A stretch of DNA of 64,000 nucleotides from Eudorina sp. 2006-703-Eu-15 (taxonomy: Eukaryota; Chlorophyta; Chlorophyceae; Chlamydomonadales; Volvocaceae), in the NCBI GenBank assembly GCA_003117195.1, contig BDSI01000004.1:1793290-1857289 (forward strand), read 5' to 3'. A program made the position numbers and the translations under genes. Below the pieces are notes generated by a model. The model made no database searches. It saw nothing but the letters and a program-made list of their open reading frames with translations, and was not told the origin of the DNA. This document shows, piece after piece, positions 25,512 through 37,600 of this stretch (position 1 is its first letter; the number at the start of each line of letters is the position of its first letter).

Positions 25512-28416
25512 TTTCACAAAATTGTAGAGTATATTGAGTCGTTGCGAATGTTGCAATGTTGGGCAGGGGCTTCATAAAGAGTTGGATGATGTACTTGTCC
25601 GTGCATGTGACGCCCCCTCCATGTGAACACACTTAGCAAATCGGTCCTGAAAATCTATTACAACCCCACGCTCCGCTCGGATATGGATTTGGGGTCATAG
25701 AAATGCCTTCCTTTTTACTGACCCATGCAACCGAATGACAATTGGCGTTGGGCGCCCATAAGCCAAGGTCCCTCACGCACGGCGGGCAATTAGGAATAGT
25801 GTAATAGCTGTTATTTTTTAACGCAAAACTGAAAAGTTTGCTGATAGCTTTAAAGCTGTTTGCTAAGGGGTAGTTCAAGTCATCTGTCATCGAACAATTT
25901 CCCCTTGGTCCACAGAAATATCCATGTTTTTGGTCTATGCTAAGCGGCTTATATCCGCTTTTGATTTCATGGCCAAAATCGATGTACGCTGCTGAGGTTT
26001 TAGACCATAGTCATGTCGGACTATTGGTTTACTGTACTTCTTATCGACAGAAAAATTCAATACCCTGCAGTGCAGGGATATAGCCCTTACCATAACGTGT
26101 GTAGTGTCAGAGCTCAGTGGAAATTCTGGGGGCCCGTGTGTCAACACGAACCCAGTAAGGACAACAACGGACAAGGACCGTTAAGGGCCACAGTGACTGA
26201 CGCAGCACGGAACAGCAAGGGTTCAGCGAAGCCGATGTCCTCAACATAAGTGTGCACTGGTCATCTTCGATTGGTTAGGTCCCCTACTGGTTTGGGTACC
26301 GATGCCACACGGGTCAGGGGGAAATGACACCCTCCCATCCTGCGCCAGACATCGCACCTGATCGCACGAACTACCCATACATGTCCTGCTCTGTGCCACG
26401 GTATCAAGAAACTGCACAGAGACCGAATATGTGTGACCTATCCTAGTTTTCCCGTAACGAGGTGGTCAACAGCATAAGAACCCACACGCTGTCCTTTCAA
26501 CTAGCACGTCAACCCGAAGACCCAATGCACCCGTTTAACATTGATGTGTATCCCGTTGGTTGAAGTTACGCATAGGGTGAAAGGCAGGGCAAGGGAGCTG
26601 AATCGTTTATGGAGGCTGTTCACCGCCACTGGGCAACTTCAACTGCCTGTGCGTGTTCGTGTCATGTAACTGGTGTTCTTCTCAAGAAACTGTCCAGCTG
26701 TTCCCGATTTTTCCCAGACGCTCACGGCCACCGGTGAACGCGTGCTCAAACCAACCTGCTGAAGAGCGCTGAGGAAAAGAGAAGCTAGTATCAGGCGGAT
26801 GCCCGGGGCGCTTTCCAATTTCCTTCCCACTGCGCAATGCCGTGGTGCGGTGAAGCCCTTGATCCCTAAGTATGTAGCTGGGGACGCTTCTGGGTCCATA
26901 TCCGGGTGCGTGCATCCATTGAGCAGTTGCCATGCCACAGCTGTGCTGTGTTTCCCTCTCTGCGTGCGTGGTGAAGATGCTACAGTGGCACAGCTGGCGT
27001 TCGCGTGAATTCGCGCAGCAGGGTGCAAGCGCACGGTAAACTTAACTAAACCTGGGTGTCTGCGGTGCGACCCGTCATTACAGCGCTGACAGTCAGGGGC
27101 AGTCCTCGCGTCGACTCGCGACGCGTCACGGCCTTTGGTGCGGACGGGTGCAGTATTTCGTTGTTGTTTGTGCAATTGATTTTTGTTACATTTGGTTCCA
27201 TATGCGCGTATTTACCCCCTGACTATCGCATAACGGGGTCAGAACGGCCGTCAACGGCATGAGACAAGACACAGTAATATTGGGTATTCGGACTGGGAAC
27301 ATTTATGCATAACTAAGAAGGTGAAGGTATCCAGCTTGGATGTTTTCTTAAGTCAATCGAGTTACGAACGGTGACTTTGCAGGGCCACTGTCGAGTCAGA
27401 CTAGCTGACTATCGATTTAACATGATCACATGGACCGCGTGATTGTTTGATGGGCCATACCTCAATAGCCATTACAATTACGCAGTGTCTCGAGTAATTG
27501 TAGTTCCTCAAGGAGCAAAACGTCTTCAGGAAGGAAACGCAGACCTTATGCTATATATGATACGATGGATCGACGATCGGCATGAAGCCTGTAATTACTG
27601 TACACATCAGACGCAACAAAGTCGCAAGACGCGTATGTATAGAATAGGGAGATTCTTACACACACTGTGCGAAGCAGCCGGTTGCAGCCTCAGAGCAGAG
27701 TCAAGCATATCGATGCAGTACTGTGCTGGCCCGCCGATAGCAGGAGTCCAATTGATTATAATGTGTTCATCCGCATATTCTTGAATGAATTGGTATGTTC
27801 CCCTGTCGGGCAAATTGAGATAAGGGCGTTATAAGCGGTCGACGGCGAACAGCTCAACGTTGCATTCGCAAACTGTTTTTCATTATATTAGCTTTCTTTC
27901 ATTGATTGCTTTACTGCAACTTGTAATGGAGTATGTCAAATGTAAAATTTACTCCGTGGTCGGTGCTTGTGACCAAGCCTTCGGCGCTGGTCATTGCTTG
28001 CCTAGTAGGATGCATGCAGTGTGAGCGGGGGTTGTCGTGTTATTAGTACATGTCGCTGCAGTGCCGACGAGCGGATATGGACCTGGTATGCGCGGAAGGC
28101 CAAGACATCACGACTTGAGAGGGTGGTGAACACTCTTGCTGGATAAAACATCGAAATTGGTGCAAACAAAGTTATTCACGGTGCGGGCAGTGCGGGTGAC
28201 AAATTTCTCCATCACCGTCGATAGGGGGAGAACCCCTTCTGTACGCTGTAATAATTGAGTTGTATTACATAATACGCGTAATATTGCACCGTCAAACTTG
28301 GCAAATGTTACCTAGCTTCACCAGGTGCACCAGATGCGCGTGTACCCCATCTTTACCGACTGAGGTCCGCTAGTCAACCCCATAGTTCCCTGCGCAACGA
28401 CTTCCCTTTTGCCCCT

Positions 28417-28470
28417 ATTTGTCAAACGTACAACATCAACTCAAATTTGTCAAATGTACAATATCATCTG
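28417..28470. repeat. Near-perfect 28-bp direct duplication
   Basis: ATTTGTCAAACGTACAACAT at 28417 recurs at 28445 with C-to-T changes (ATTTGTCAAATGTACAATAT). No associated gene is seen. Confidence 0.8.
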
Positions 28471-29211
28471 CCGGAGGCCCTCCCCTTTCTGTTGTGCGCT
28501 TGTCGTACTCACAGCGCTTCTTCGTTCGCGACGTGTCCGTCACATGTAGTGCAATTTCATCTCATTGCATGAGACACCAACCTTGCGCCTGTCAGGGCCT
28601 GTCAAACACACAAACTCACGGGCGCACTTGCTTCCAAACTTCAAAAGCTCACCCGTCTGGCTATGCCCCGTCGACTGGCGATCCCTTTCAAACGAGCGCA
28701 ACGTCCGATACGAGACACACCGAACGTCCGCGTTGATCATACGCTGCACCCAAGCCCAGCACCTCGGGCCTATGTTGCCGGTTTTCCAACCCATGTGATA
28801 GAAATATTCGACCGCATCTCATCGCCATCTTAAGTTATACTTGTATCGTTGTATGTGCCTCCCGACGGCGACATGGCCGGCTCGGTCCCCGAGAATCGAA
28901 CACACAGACAGTGTGCAATTTACCCTGGTCCTGCACCAACGCAAACTTCCTGACAACGATCAACAGGTCGCCAGTACGGACATGCACCGGGCCAGCGACG
29001 TGCACTATCGCATCCCCGTCCTCTCCATCCTAGCACCCTACCGCATTCGGCCGTCCATTCCCCTCCCCTTCGTTGTACTGCACACCGTCAACATGGCTAA
29101 CCAGCTGTCCTTCAGCAAGACGGCAACGCAACACGCCTCGCCATGTGCGCGAGAGCATTTCAAGCGAGAACTGGCCTGTTAGTGTCTTCCTGCCCTGATC
29201 GCTGGGTTCTG

Positions 29212-29257
29212 TAAGGGGTCGGATTCAATCCGCTATAAGGGGTCGGATTCAATCCGC
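29212..29257. repeat. 22-bp direct repeat, 24-bp period
   Basis: Two identical copies with the core AAGGGGTCGGATTCAATCCG start at 29212 and 29236, about 300 bp downstream of the stop of the plastid-protein gene. Confidence 0.85.
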
Positions 29258-29539
29258 CGCAGATACACGCAACACAAAGGGCCCGGGTCGTGCTCCCTCG
29301 ACTGCGTTGGTTGACAATCGGAATTCGTACTCACGCCTGGGAGTCCCGTTGGAATTTTCCTTTCACCCATGGCAACATGAAGCGCACTTGCAACAATACA
29401 CACGACCACCTCGATCCCCCTATAAATCCACACCGTGCACTCTCCCCAACATAGTGGATCTTCTCGCCAAGCACTTCCCCATCAGCATGCTGGCAAAATC
29501 GGCTACATTGTAATCACCGTCATGTGACGGCCGATGCAC

Positions 29540-32500
29540 TCACGCTGCACGAAGAAGACGCTCGACCTGCAAGCATGAGATCAAGTAGCGCCAACGCCGA
29601 GGGTCACGAGATGTTGCGGCTACAGGCGTAATCGGGGAAACTGACGCGGTAACTGCCCCTGCTGAAGCTGCTGCCATCCGTCGCATGAAATCCAATGTAC
29701 ATCATTGTGCTGCGAGGCATGCTACGTCCCGCAATCCCACACCGCGGCCAGCCTTGCCCCTGCGTCATTTGCCCTAAGGCTTTACATCCAACCACTGGCT
29801 GTTTACATCCTACCACTGGCTGTTATATGCTCAGTCCTGAACCATCTACACGCAACCCAAGCGCCATGCCGCACCTCGTCGCGCGCCTCCGCCTGTGCTC
29901 GCCAGTCCTCCTGCACGCTCTCCAGCTCCACCAGCCGCGCCACCTGCTCCTGTATGCCCGCCACCTCTGCAGCTGGCACTTCGATGTCCATTTCCACTTC
30001 AATTTCGATCATGTTCATCACCCGACTGTAGCCTTCCAGCAGCTCCACACGACGGGTCAGCCGCTCCTCGATGTTGGCACGGGCACGCGCAACGCGGCCG
30101 ATGCGCGCTTCGTAGGCAGCGCCTGCGCCGCCGCCTGACGCGGCAGCGGCAGCGCCGCCTGAGGCGCCGCCATTGCTGGCTGCGGTTACAGCCGTCGCTG
30201 GAACGAAAGAGCCGGCGCTGACAGCCTCCATCTTGTTCTGCAGCTGCCACAGGCGTGCCAAGAAGCGCACGTCCTCCGCGCTCTCCGTAAGTGCCGTCGC
30301 AGCCTTTGCGGAAAGCGAGTTGTACTGCCCCAGCAGCTGCTGCCGCACGAATTCCACGCGCACCTTTGCGTCTGGCAGCTGCTTGAGGCGCGGCACGAGG
30401 ACGCTGCTGCCCACCGCTGCGCTGCCGGCCAGCGACGCCGCGCCTGCGGCCAGCATAAGCGGTAACGCGGGGTCCAGCAACGACGACGCGGCGTCCCCAC
30501 CCGCCAGCACCACAGCCAGCGGCAGCACCCAGCCCGGAATGCCGGCTTGTTCCGCTGAGACCGGCGGCCGCAGCAGCTGCAGAACGACGCCCGTTTTGTG
30601 ATTGGTGACGGTTAGCGCCTCGCCCGGCCGGGTTCCCGGAGGCGACGCGTTGAAGACGCCGCCCTTGCGGACATTGCGCGTTGGCGCACTCACCACCGTC
30701 ACCCGCTCACCAGCCTGTCCAACATGCGAGAGCAGGGCGAACGGATTTTCAAGCTTGCAAATTATTGTCAAGTTCGGCTTTAGAGGGCAATCAAATGAGA
30801 AACACATTGGGACGTTTTGGCGAGAGGTTGTATAGTGCTACACTGCCCCACTCGCTGCCGCCGCACGAACTCCACGATGAGCGCGAGAGCGGACGCGGGC
30901 CTGATGCCTTGGCCTTTCGAAACTGTGAATTGCGTACGCATCTCGACCCAGCCGCTGTGTTGCCCTGCCGCCTTAGTTCGCACTACATGGGGGCCCTACG
31001 AGGATGCTCGTTCTGGTCGCGGCAGCCCTTCCAAGTCCCAAATAAGCTCCTGGACTCCTTGTAGACCTCTAGCGACATTACCTGTGCGGGCACTGCCGAC
31101 GTCTCCGTCCCGACACGGAAAGTGCGAGAGGTACCGTCCGGAGCCTGCGGCAAGGAAGTGGATTCCGCCACAGGGCCATATGTCAAAGCTGAGCGGTCCG
31201 CCAAAGGTACGATCCAATGGTGTTGCCGCCCTTACTATCTACTGCGGTTGCCGATGCAGGGTTGCCGTAATTTACACACACACGCTGTCCCGCCGGCGGG
31301 TTTTGCACTAACCACACTGTCCCGCCGCATGACCATCAGGCCCCATCGGTGCTCTGCTGGTCACGCAGCCGGGTCACCCTGCCAAGACGCCTCCTTTCTC
31401 CGCGCTGCCCGTGCCCCACATTCCCTCATCCCCACACGAATGGCACAAACACAAACACTTACCTGCAACACAAATTCGTGGATGGCGGCCACCGCAGGCT
31501 TCTTTATGAGCCCCACAGACCGCCCCAGGCTCAAGAGCAGGTTACCCGAGGGCACCAGCGCGGTGCTGGAGCAGCTGACCGTGGCGCCGCTGAACACCTC
31601 GTACTCATACCGAGAGTAGCCGTCCGCCACCGTCTTGGCGCCCTCCTGTGGGAATGGGATGGTGCGACGGGCGCGTGAGGCGGGCGGGTGCCGACGCGAG
31701 GCCAGGGTGTAGCGCACTGGTACACTGGTACAAGCTGGCTGCACTGACTGTCAGCTCCGGCGGACAAGCGACATCGAGTGGCCTCCCGACCGATGAGGCC
31801 GCCGCGACTTTTGAGGATGAAGGGGGTTGAAAGCGGACCAACCAGTGCGAAGTACAGGAGGGAAGGTGGGATTCCCAATAATGACATCGAAGCACCTTAG
31901 CTGCCTCATAGGAGCAGCAACAAAGACGTGCACGCACGCAACCTACCTGCGGTTGCACCACCGTCAGCGGCCGGTCTGGAGCCAGAGGCGACGTGATGAC
32001 CTTGCCGAAGCCCACCTCCTCGGACCCGCGTGGAAGGCCCTGCACCTTGATGTCCGCAATCACCTGCAAGCGGAGCGAGCGCATGCGAGTATGTGGCCGT
32101 GTTTCCGGAGAGCCAAACGCGGAATGCGGACGCAGAGACGTTCCGCGGCCCTTATATTGCCTTTCACAGATTTGATCACGTCGGGGCTTGAAAGTGACCA
32201 CAGGCACACGTGCCAACGTATCAAATGGCCCCGACCATGCCCGCTTGCGGACAGGCCGCTTTGAAATCCCGCTCCCGGTGGGGTGCATGATTTTGGTCAG
32301 GCTTTGGAGCCACCAGGCATGGTGCAGCTTCGGTAGTTTCAGGTGGGCGCGCCTCAGCCGTTCGAACGAGCGACAGGTTCGACCCTGAGGTCAGTCCCCA
32401 TCGTGTTACGATTTTAAACGATGGTTTTGGCCTCAAAACGCAACGACGGGAACCCTTTGAGGATGCAGATGGGACACGCCGTGTTGCAAGCAACAGGCGT

Positions 32501-33759
32501 CAGCGGGTCTGCGAGCCGCAGCAACCCGGTGCACACTCAAGATCGCCACCCGCACATGCCCCCGTCTGCGTCGTCCGGAATTCAACACAGAACCTGCCCT
32601 CTGACCACAGGACCAGTCGGCAATCGACCGTGGAAACTGATGCTGTGGATGGAGCCGGGCTAGCCACCAGCTGGTCTGTCCTTCGCGCGCGAAGGCACGC
32701 GAGGGAACAAAGTGCCAAACCGCGGAACTCGACGAGGGCACACCTGCAGCGCTTCAACGGTGCACAGCTGCTGACACAAGCCCAGCACCAAGTCCGTCGT
32801 AGTCGCGAGGGATGCCGGCGGCCAGGCAAAGGGCACGTCGAGAGAGCGCGTCGCGGCGCTGCCGCTGCGACCGGCCCTCCGAGCCAGACACATTTCCCGG
32901 TACACCGCCAGCGCTAGCGGCACTTTGCCGCGCTCTAGGAAGAAGCGCAGCACTGCACGTGCGTCCTTCTCCGCCAGACCCATTTGCGCTTCTACCGCCA
33001 GCGCTTCCGCGACGTCGAGGGGCGAGCTCGCGGCGGCGAGGCGGCGCAGAAGGGCTGGGTCAAAACTCAGCTCTCGCGATTGAGACTCATCGCTCTTGCC
33101 GTCCGTGAAGGATGAGGTCGTCGTCGTATCTGCCCCAGAGGCGGACTCCGGCCGGTGCTGCCTTTGCTGCTGCTGCTGTTGTTGCTGCTGCTGCGCTGGA
33201 GATGACTGCTGCTTCTGATCACGCGGGGTGTTTGAAGTAGACGCCACTGCCTCCTGCGAGGCAACGCTTGACGCGACTGTGGCACTGTGTGCCGCTTGGG
33301 CGGTACCTGGCGCCTGTGACGTCGGTTTATTGGCATCGGGGTTGTGACCATGTCCACCGGCCCACAGGGATCGGTTTGCAGAGCGATTAGGATCCCGATT
33401 GTGTGAGCCGATGGGCGCAGAGATTCGATTAGCAGCGTGCGGAACTCAGGGGTTACCCCGAGTCGGCGACGTCTTCGTACCAAGCATCGGGCGGACGGTA
33501 TACGCTGCTCAAAATCATTAAGACGTAAATCTACAAGTGCCATGAAGCACAATCGTGCCGAAGACTGAATGCACACAGCAAAGATAGTCCTATACTCCTC
33601 ACAATCCTTACTCACCGCTTCTGACTCCCCGTTGGTGAGCGTTGATGCTGCTTGGCATGGCAACCGGCGGGATCGCGCCACAGGCCATGGGCTCTTTGTT
33701 CGCCGCGTTGGCTGAACTGTGTTGCACCCCACCGGCTGCGGCCCTAATGCGCGTTGCAT
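29540..33759 (-). CDS. Conserved green-lineage (probably plastid) membrane protein with helical-repeat N-terminus, 647 aa
   Basis: Seven exons, all in phase: 33759-33616, 33313-32744, 32063-31947, 31645-31463, 31144-31082, 30714-29875 and a tiny last exon 29566-29540 (VERLLRAA, stop). The ATG at 33759 opens a basic, Ser/Ala-containing leader (MQRALGPQPVGCNTVQPTRR) typical of an algal transit peptide. Exon 2 contains a poly-Gln run and PPR-like helices (LRFFLERGKVPLALAVYREM). The conserved core reads EEVGFGKV, then TVVQPQ|EGAK, SRYEYEVFSGATV, GTSRTFRVGTETSAVPAQ, ERVTVVSAP and GEALTVTNHKTGVVLQLLR. A hydrophobic region follows (GWVLPLAVVLAGGDAASSLL and LPLMLAAGAASLAGSAAVG). The C-terminal third is coiled coil (RLTRRVELLEGYSRVMNMIE). 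From memory, this order matches an uncharacterised chloroplast protein conserved in land plants, but I cannot name it. In those proteins I recall Cys pairs before and after the VVQPQ motif; here they are absent. Confidence 0.85.
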
Positions 33760-34624
33760 CAGCGAAATGCTACCTGTCAACCTTAAGTATTTTAACTGAA
33801 AACAAGGCCACCCGGGCTGGTGTTGGGGCTCTCAGGACGTGGTAGCCCCTTGCCCTCCGCCTGTATGACCCAGACAAAAGGAATACTTTTGGATTTTCTA
33901 TAGAATTATCATGATGTATAATACAAACAAAAAGTATTCTGATCACGAGAATCCTGCTCAACACAACACGGCTTCAAAGATCAAAAGAGTCGCTTTTTGT
34001 TGGGCCATTTCAGCATTGGGCCAGGCTGACAAAAGATTCAAATGCCTATCAATTTACCTACGAGACAACGCAACCCAGGGTGCGTCGCTTCCGTCGCCGA
34101 AATGCAACACCCGCGGCAATAGCCCGTTTGTGATAGAGCTGCGTCTCAGCTACTTTACATGTAATGCAAAACAAAATACGGTAACTGCGAATTCGAGCAG
34201 ACGTCGTGGAACAGGGCTTCTAGTGTCATAGATTGTCGTGACGCTCTTGCTTGTTGTTTTGCAAAGATAATGTGTAAATTTAAAGATTGCTTGCTCGAAA
34301 CCGTGCAAATTTACTTGAATGGAAGTTCTGGTACGGCAGAGGTGTTGTTGCCTGGTTTTGCAACCTTGTGTCGTCCCTGACGCTAAGTGTCTAGCTTTGG
34401 TAAATGTCATTAGTTCAACAGGAGATGGTCCTTGAGTTACACCTGGTCAAACTGAACTGCCTTCTCTACTGGCAAAAATAGAGCTCCTTAAATTTAGGAT
34501 TGAGGTTCAACATCTTAGCACTACGGGTGTGCGGATGCGTTATCTTTTTTCCTAAGAAAGAGTTTCGTTGGGGCGGACTTCGTCAGGCACGGCCCGGTAG
34601 GGCCGTGCCGCACACTGAGCAGCC
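33760..34624. promoter_or_regulatory. Shared divergent promoter interval
   Basis: This 865-bp interval separates the start codons of the minus-strand plastid-protein gene (33759) and the plus-strand ULK4 gene (34625), so it must hold both promoters and 5' UTRs. It is noticeably AT-rich compared with the coding parts. I could not define a TATA box or transcription start with confidence. Confidence 0.6.
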
Positions 34625-37600
34625 ATGAACAACTATCAGTGAGTCCGGCAGCATGTGATTGTGGCGATTGGCTTCGATCATTCAGCTGTGGCGCCTCCCC
34701 CTCCGCAGCATCTATGAAAAGATCGGCCACGGCAAGCACTCAACTGTGTACAAAGGGCGCAAGAAGAAGACCATCAGCTACTATGCAATTAAATCGGTTG
34801 ATAAAACTCAGAAGTCGCGGGTGCTGCAAGAGGTGGGAAGAACGAGAATGACAGCCCTATCATGCTGCCCAAAACATCTGCCTAGCTTGATTTAAACGCA
34901 TGGTGTTGTTGCAGGTGCGCACCATGCATGCTCTGGACCACAAGAATATTCTGAAGTTCTACGCGTGGTAAGTGTCCTTATGCATGTGTCAGCAGCACTA
35001 GGATGTGCTCATACAGCCGATTGCGTTTGCAACCGCGTACGGGTGCCGCTGGCAGGTATGAGACCACCAACCACTTATGGCTCATCCTGGAGTTCTGCGT
35101 CGGTGGGGACCTCATGTCCCTGCTACGTCAGGACGTCCGCCTGCCGGAGAGCTCTGTGCACGACTTTGCACGTGACCTCGTCACAGCACTGCAATACCTT
35201 CATAGCAAGGAGATAATCTATTGCGACCTCAAACCCTCAAACATCCTGCTGGATGAGAACGGTCGGATGAAGCTTGGCGGGTTCGGCCTTTCTCGGCGCC
35301 TTGCCGACATCAACAAGAAGCCACTGCAGGCACTGCCGCAGGTGGGGGGGAGGGGGATGGGGGCAGGGGGCCTGTGAGCATTCGATTAGTTGCTCTGGAT
35401 AAGAGTACTGCAAACCCCATACCTTTGGGTTTCATCTTTCCGAAAGCCATTGGTGCTATCTCTCTGCGTCATCCAGGCCATGCGGGGAACGCCATGCTAC
35501 ATGGCGCCCGAGCTGTTTTCCGAAGGGGCGACGCACTCCACAGCATCGGACCTGTGGGCGGTGGGTTGCGTACTGTACGAGTGCTCAATGGGGCGCCCGC
35601 CCTTTCTGAACTCGTCCTTCAATCAGCTGGTCCATGAAATCCTCAACAACGAGCCGCAGCCGATCCCTGGTACGATCAGTATCGAGGCAATCGTAGTTTG
35701 GGCAATCGTAATTCGGGCTGTCGATCCTGAATGTGAGAGTGCTGAGCCATGAAACAAACGCAGGAAGTTGTACACCACAGCAAGGGTGCCATGTCTGCAG
35801 GGGGATATTTTGGAGTAGGACGCGGGGTCGGCTTTCTGATGCGTTGCTAGGGGCAGGGGATTCGCTCACGGACCTTGCTATGTGGGTCATGCAAGCAACC
35901 TCAGTCCCATCCCGGCCTTGATTCGTGTTTTGTCCCATGTCTGTCTTTAGGCGCAAGCGAAGCGTACCATGATATGATTACGCGGCTGTTGGATAAGAAC
36001 CCGGCCACACGCATCAAGTGGAAGGTAAATGGGGGCGACAGCTTATGTTGTGACGATGTGTCTGATTGTGATGGGGCCTGGAAGGGCGTTGTTCCCCGTG
36101 GGTGGATGTGACGACGTGCGCACGCGGTGCAGGAGCTCTGCGCGCACCCGTTTTGGCAAGTGCGGCTGCCCACGCTCGAGCTGCCCCCGGAGCCAGCACT
36201 GGAAGCATTCATTACGCGGTATGGGCTGGCCCCGACCGTGGAGGAGATGCGGCAATCCATGCGGGATGGCTTGAAGGTGCGAGGTGCTGTGTTGTGCTTC
36301 AGGGTGAGGCGAATCACATGTATGCCATGTGCCTCGCGTTTAGACCTGCATAGATCCCTTGTACAGGGTTGTGGAAGCTCGGGAGCCTGGTGTACATTGA
36401 GCGGAATGAGCACGGTTGGCACAAGGGGGGGGGGCCGTCGGCACGCAGTTGACAATGCGACTGAGAATTGCCCCTTGCCTTGCGTTCTCCTCACCCAGTT
36501 GGACAAGGCCAGGACGATGCGCCAGAGCGTGGACATCACGCGGCTGTCCCGCATTGCCTTGCACAACCTGGAGCGTGAAGGCGAGGGCGCGGATTACAGC
36601 AGCGCTGTGGCGGGTGCGACCGTGGTTGAGGCGCAGCAAGGCGATATCCGGATCGACTCAGCGGATGCGGAGCTTGACTTCGAGGAGAACAGGGAGGAAG
36701 GTAAGCCGGCGTGAAGCAGCTTCTGAGTGCGTGAAATGGATCACAGGCTCGACCGGTAGCGCGTCGAGGGCGTCTGTATAGGCCTTCGATGCCATTTGTG
36801 GAGGCCCGGCGTGAGCCCCTTTCTCTGGCTCCGTGCAATGGGTTCAGTCACATTGGGTATGTCCAGGGCGCCGTCGCGGCAGTGCCCTCGCAGATTTAGC
36901 AGACAAACAGGATTTAAACTGAAGTCTGAATCGCATGGAGTAACACTGGGGTCCACGTGGGTATCGGGGCAGTTTGTACAGCTGTGGCTGTTCGGCTTCA
37001 TTTCAGCCGCTTTCCTTAATCCCCGCGTGGTGATGCGTTGTGCGCTCTACCCTGGCCAGCTGTTGAGGAGGAGAACCCAGTCTCTCCGGCGCCAAGCGAC
37101 GATGGCATGGTCATTGACCAGGGTTCAGGTGCGCCTTTATCGGACGGCGGGCGCATGATCAGCGCGACGGCCAACGACGCTATGATGGCGCGTGCAGCTG
37201 CCGCGGCGGCTGCGCATCAGGGCAGCCACAGCGGCCTAGGCGCGCAGGCGCCGGCGCGCCGCGGTGGGATCGCACCGGATAGTTCCACCAGCGGGGCCTT
37301 GGCGATGAAGCAGGGCCGTGGCGACGACGTTGGCCGGTCAATGAGCATGGGCAGCGGGCGTGGGGGAGACACAGCAGCGGACGCGGACGCCGGTCAGGCC
37401 GCCTCAGCAGCGCCAGGCGCGGGCATGGATGACGATCTGCTCGTGGAGACTGGGCCGCTGGTGACGGATCGTGACGCAGCGTCGCTGGAGGAGCTGATCT
37501 GGCACCCGTCGGACACGGCGGTGAAGCCCATCGTGGCAAATAGGCGAATAGGTGGGCGCAGCTGCGTTTCTGCCGTTCTTGGGGCTTCATGGCTTGTGTC

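Larger units (their letters stand above)
25512..29539. other. 4-kb interval with no supported gene
   Basis: This interval lies between the 5' end of the small membrane-protein gene and the 3' end of the plastid protein gene. Base composition is the most AT-rich of the window. No open frame shows splice-consistent continuation or a domain; the longest (26639-27175, minus) begins with TTG, not ATG. Two small direct duplications occur: a 28-bp period at 28417-28470 and a 24-bp period at 29212-29257. Confidence 0.5.

Noticed and set aside
26639..27175. 178-codon minus-strand open frame in the AT-richer interval
   Set aside because: Its first codon is TTG, it has no ATG-led start, no domain and no splice-consistent neighbour.
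30996..31217. Alternative frame over the 63-bp exon of the plastid protein gene
   Set aside because: It looks coding, but only the other frame (31144-31082) keeps phase and gives the conserved GTSRTFRVGTETSAVPAQ block.
33245..33247. GTG at 33247 as start of the plastid protein
   Set aside because: It is not an ATG, and the frame continues upstream to a good acceptor joined to an ATG-bearing leader exon.
33067..33780. Single long minus-strand frame overlapping the start of the plastid protein gene
   Set aside because: Only its first 48 codons (33759-33616) are used; after a GTGAGT donor the conserved protein continues in another frame from 33313.
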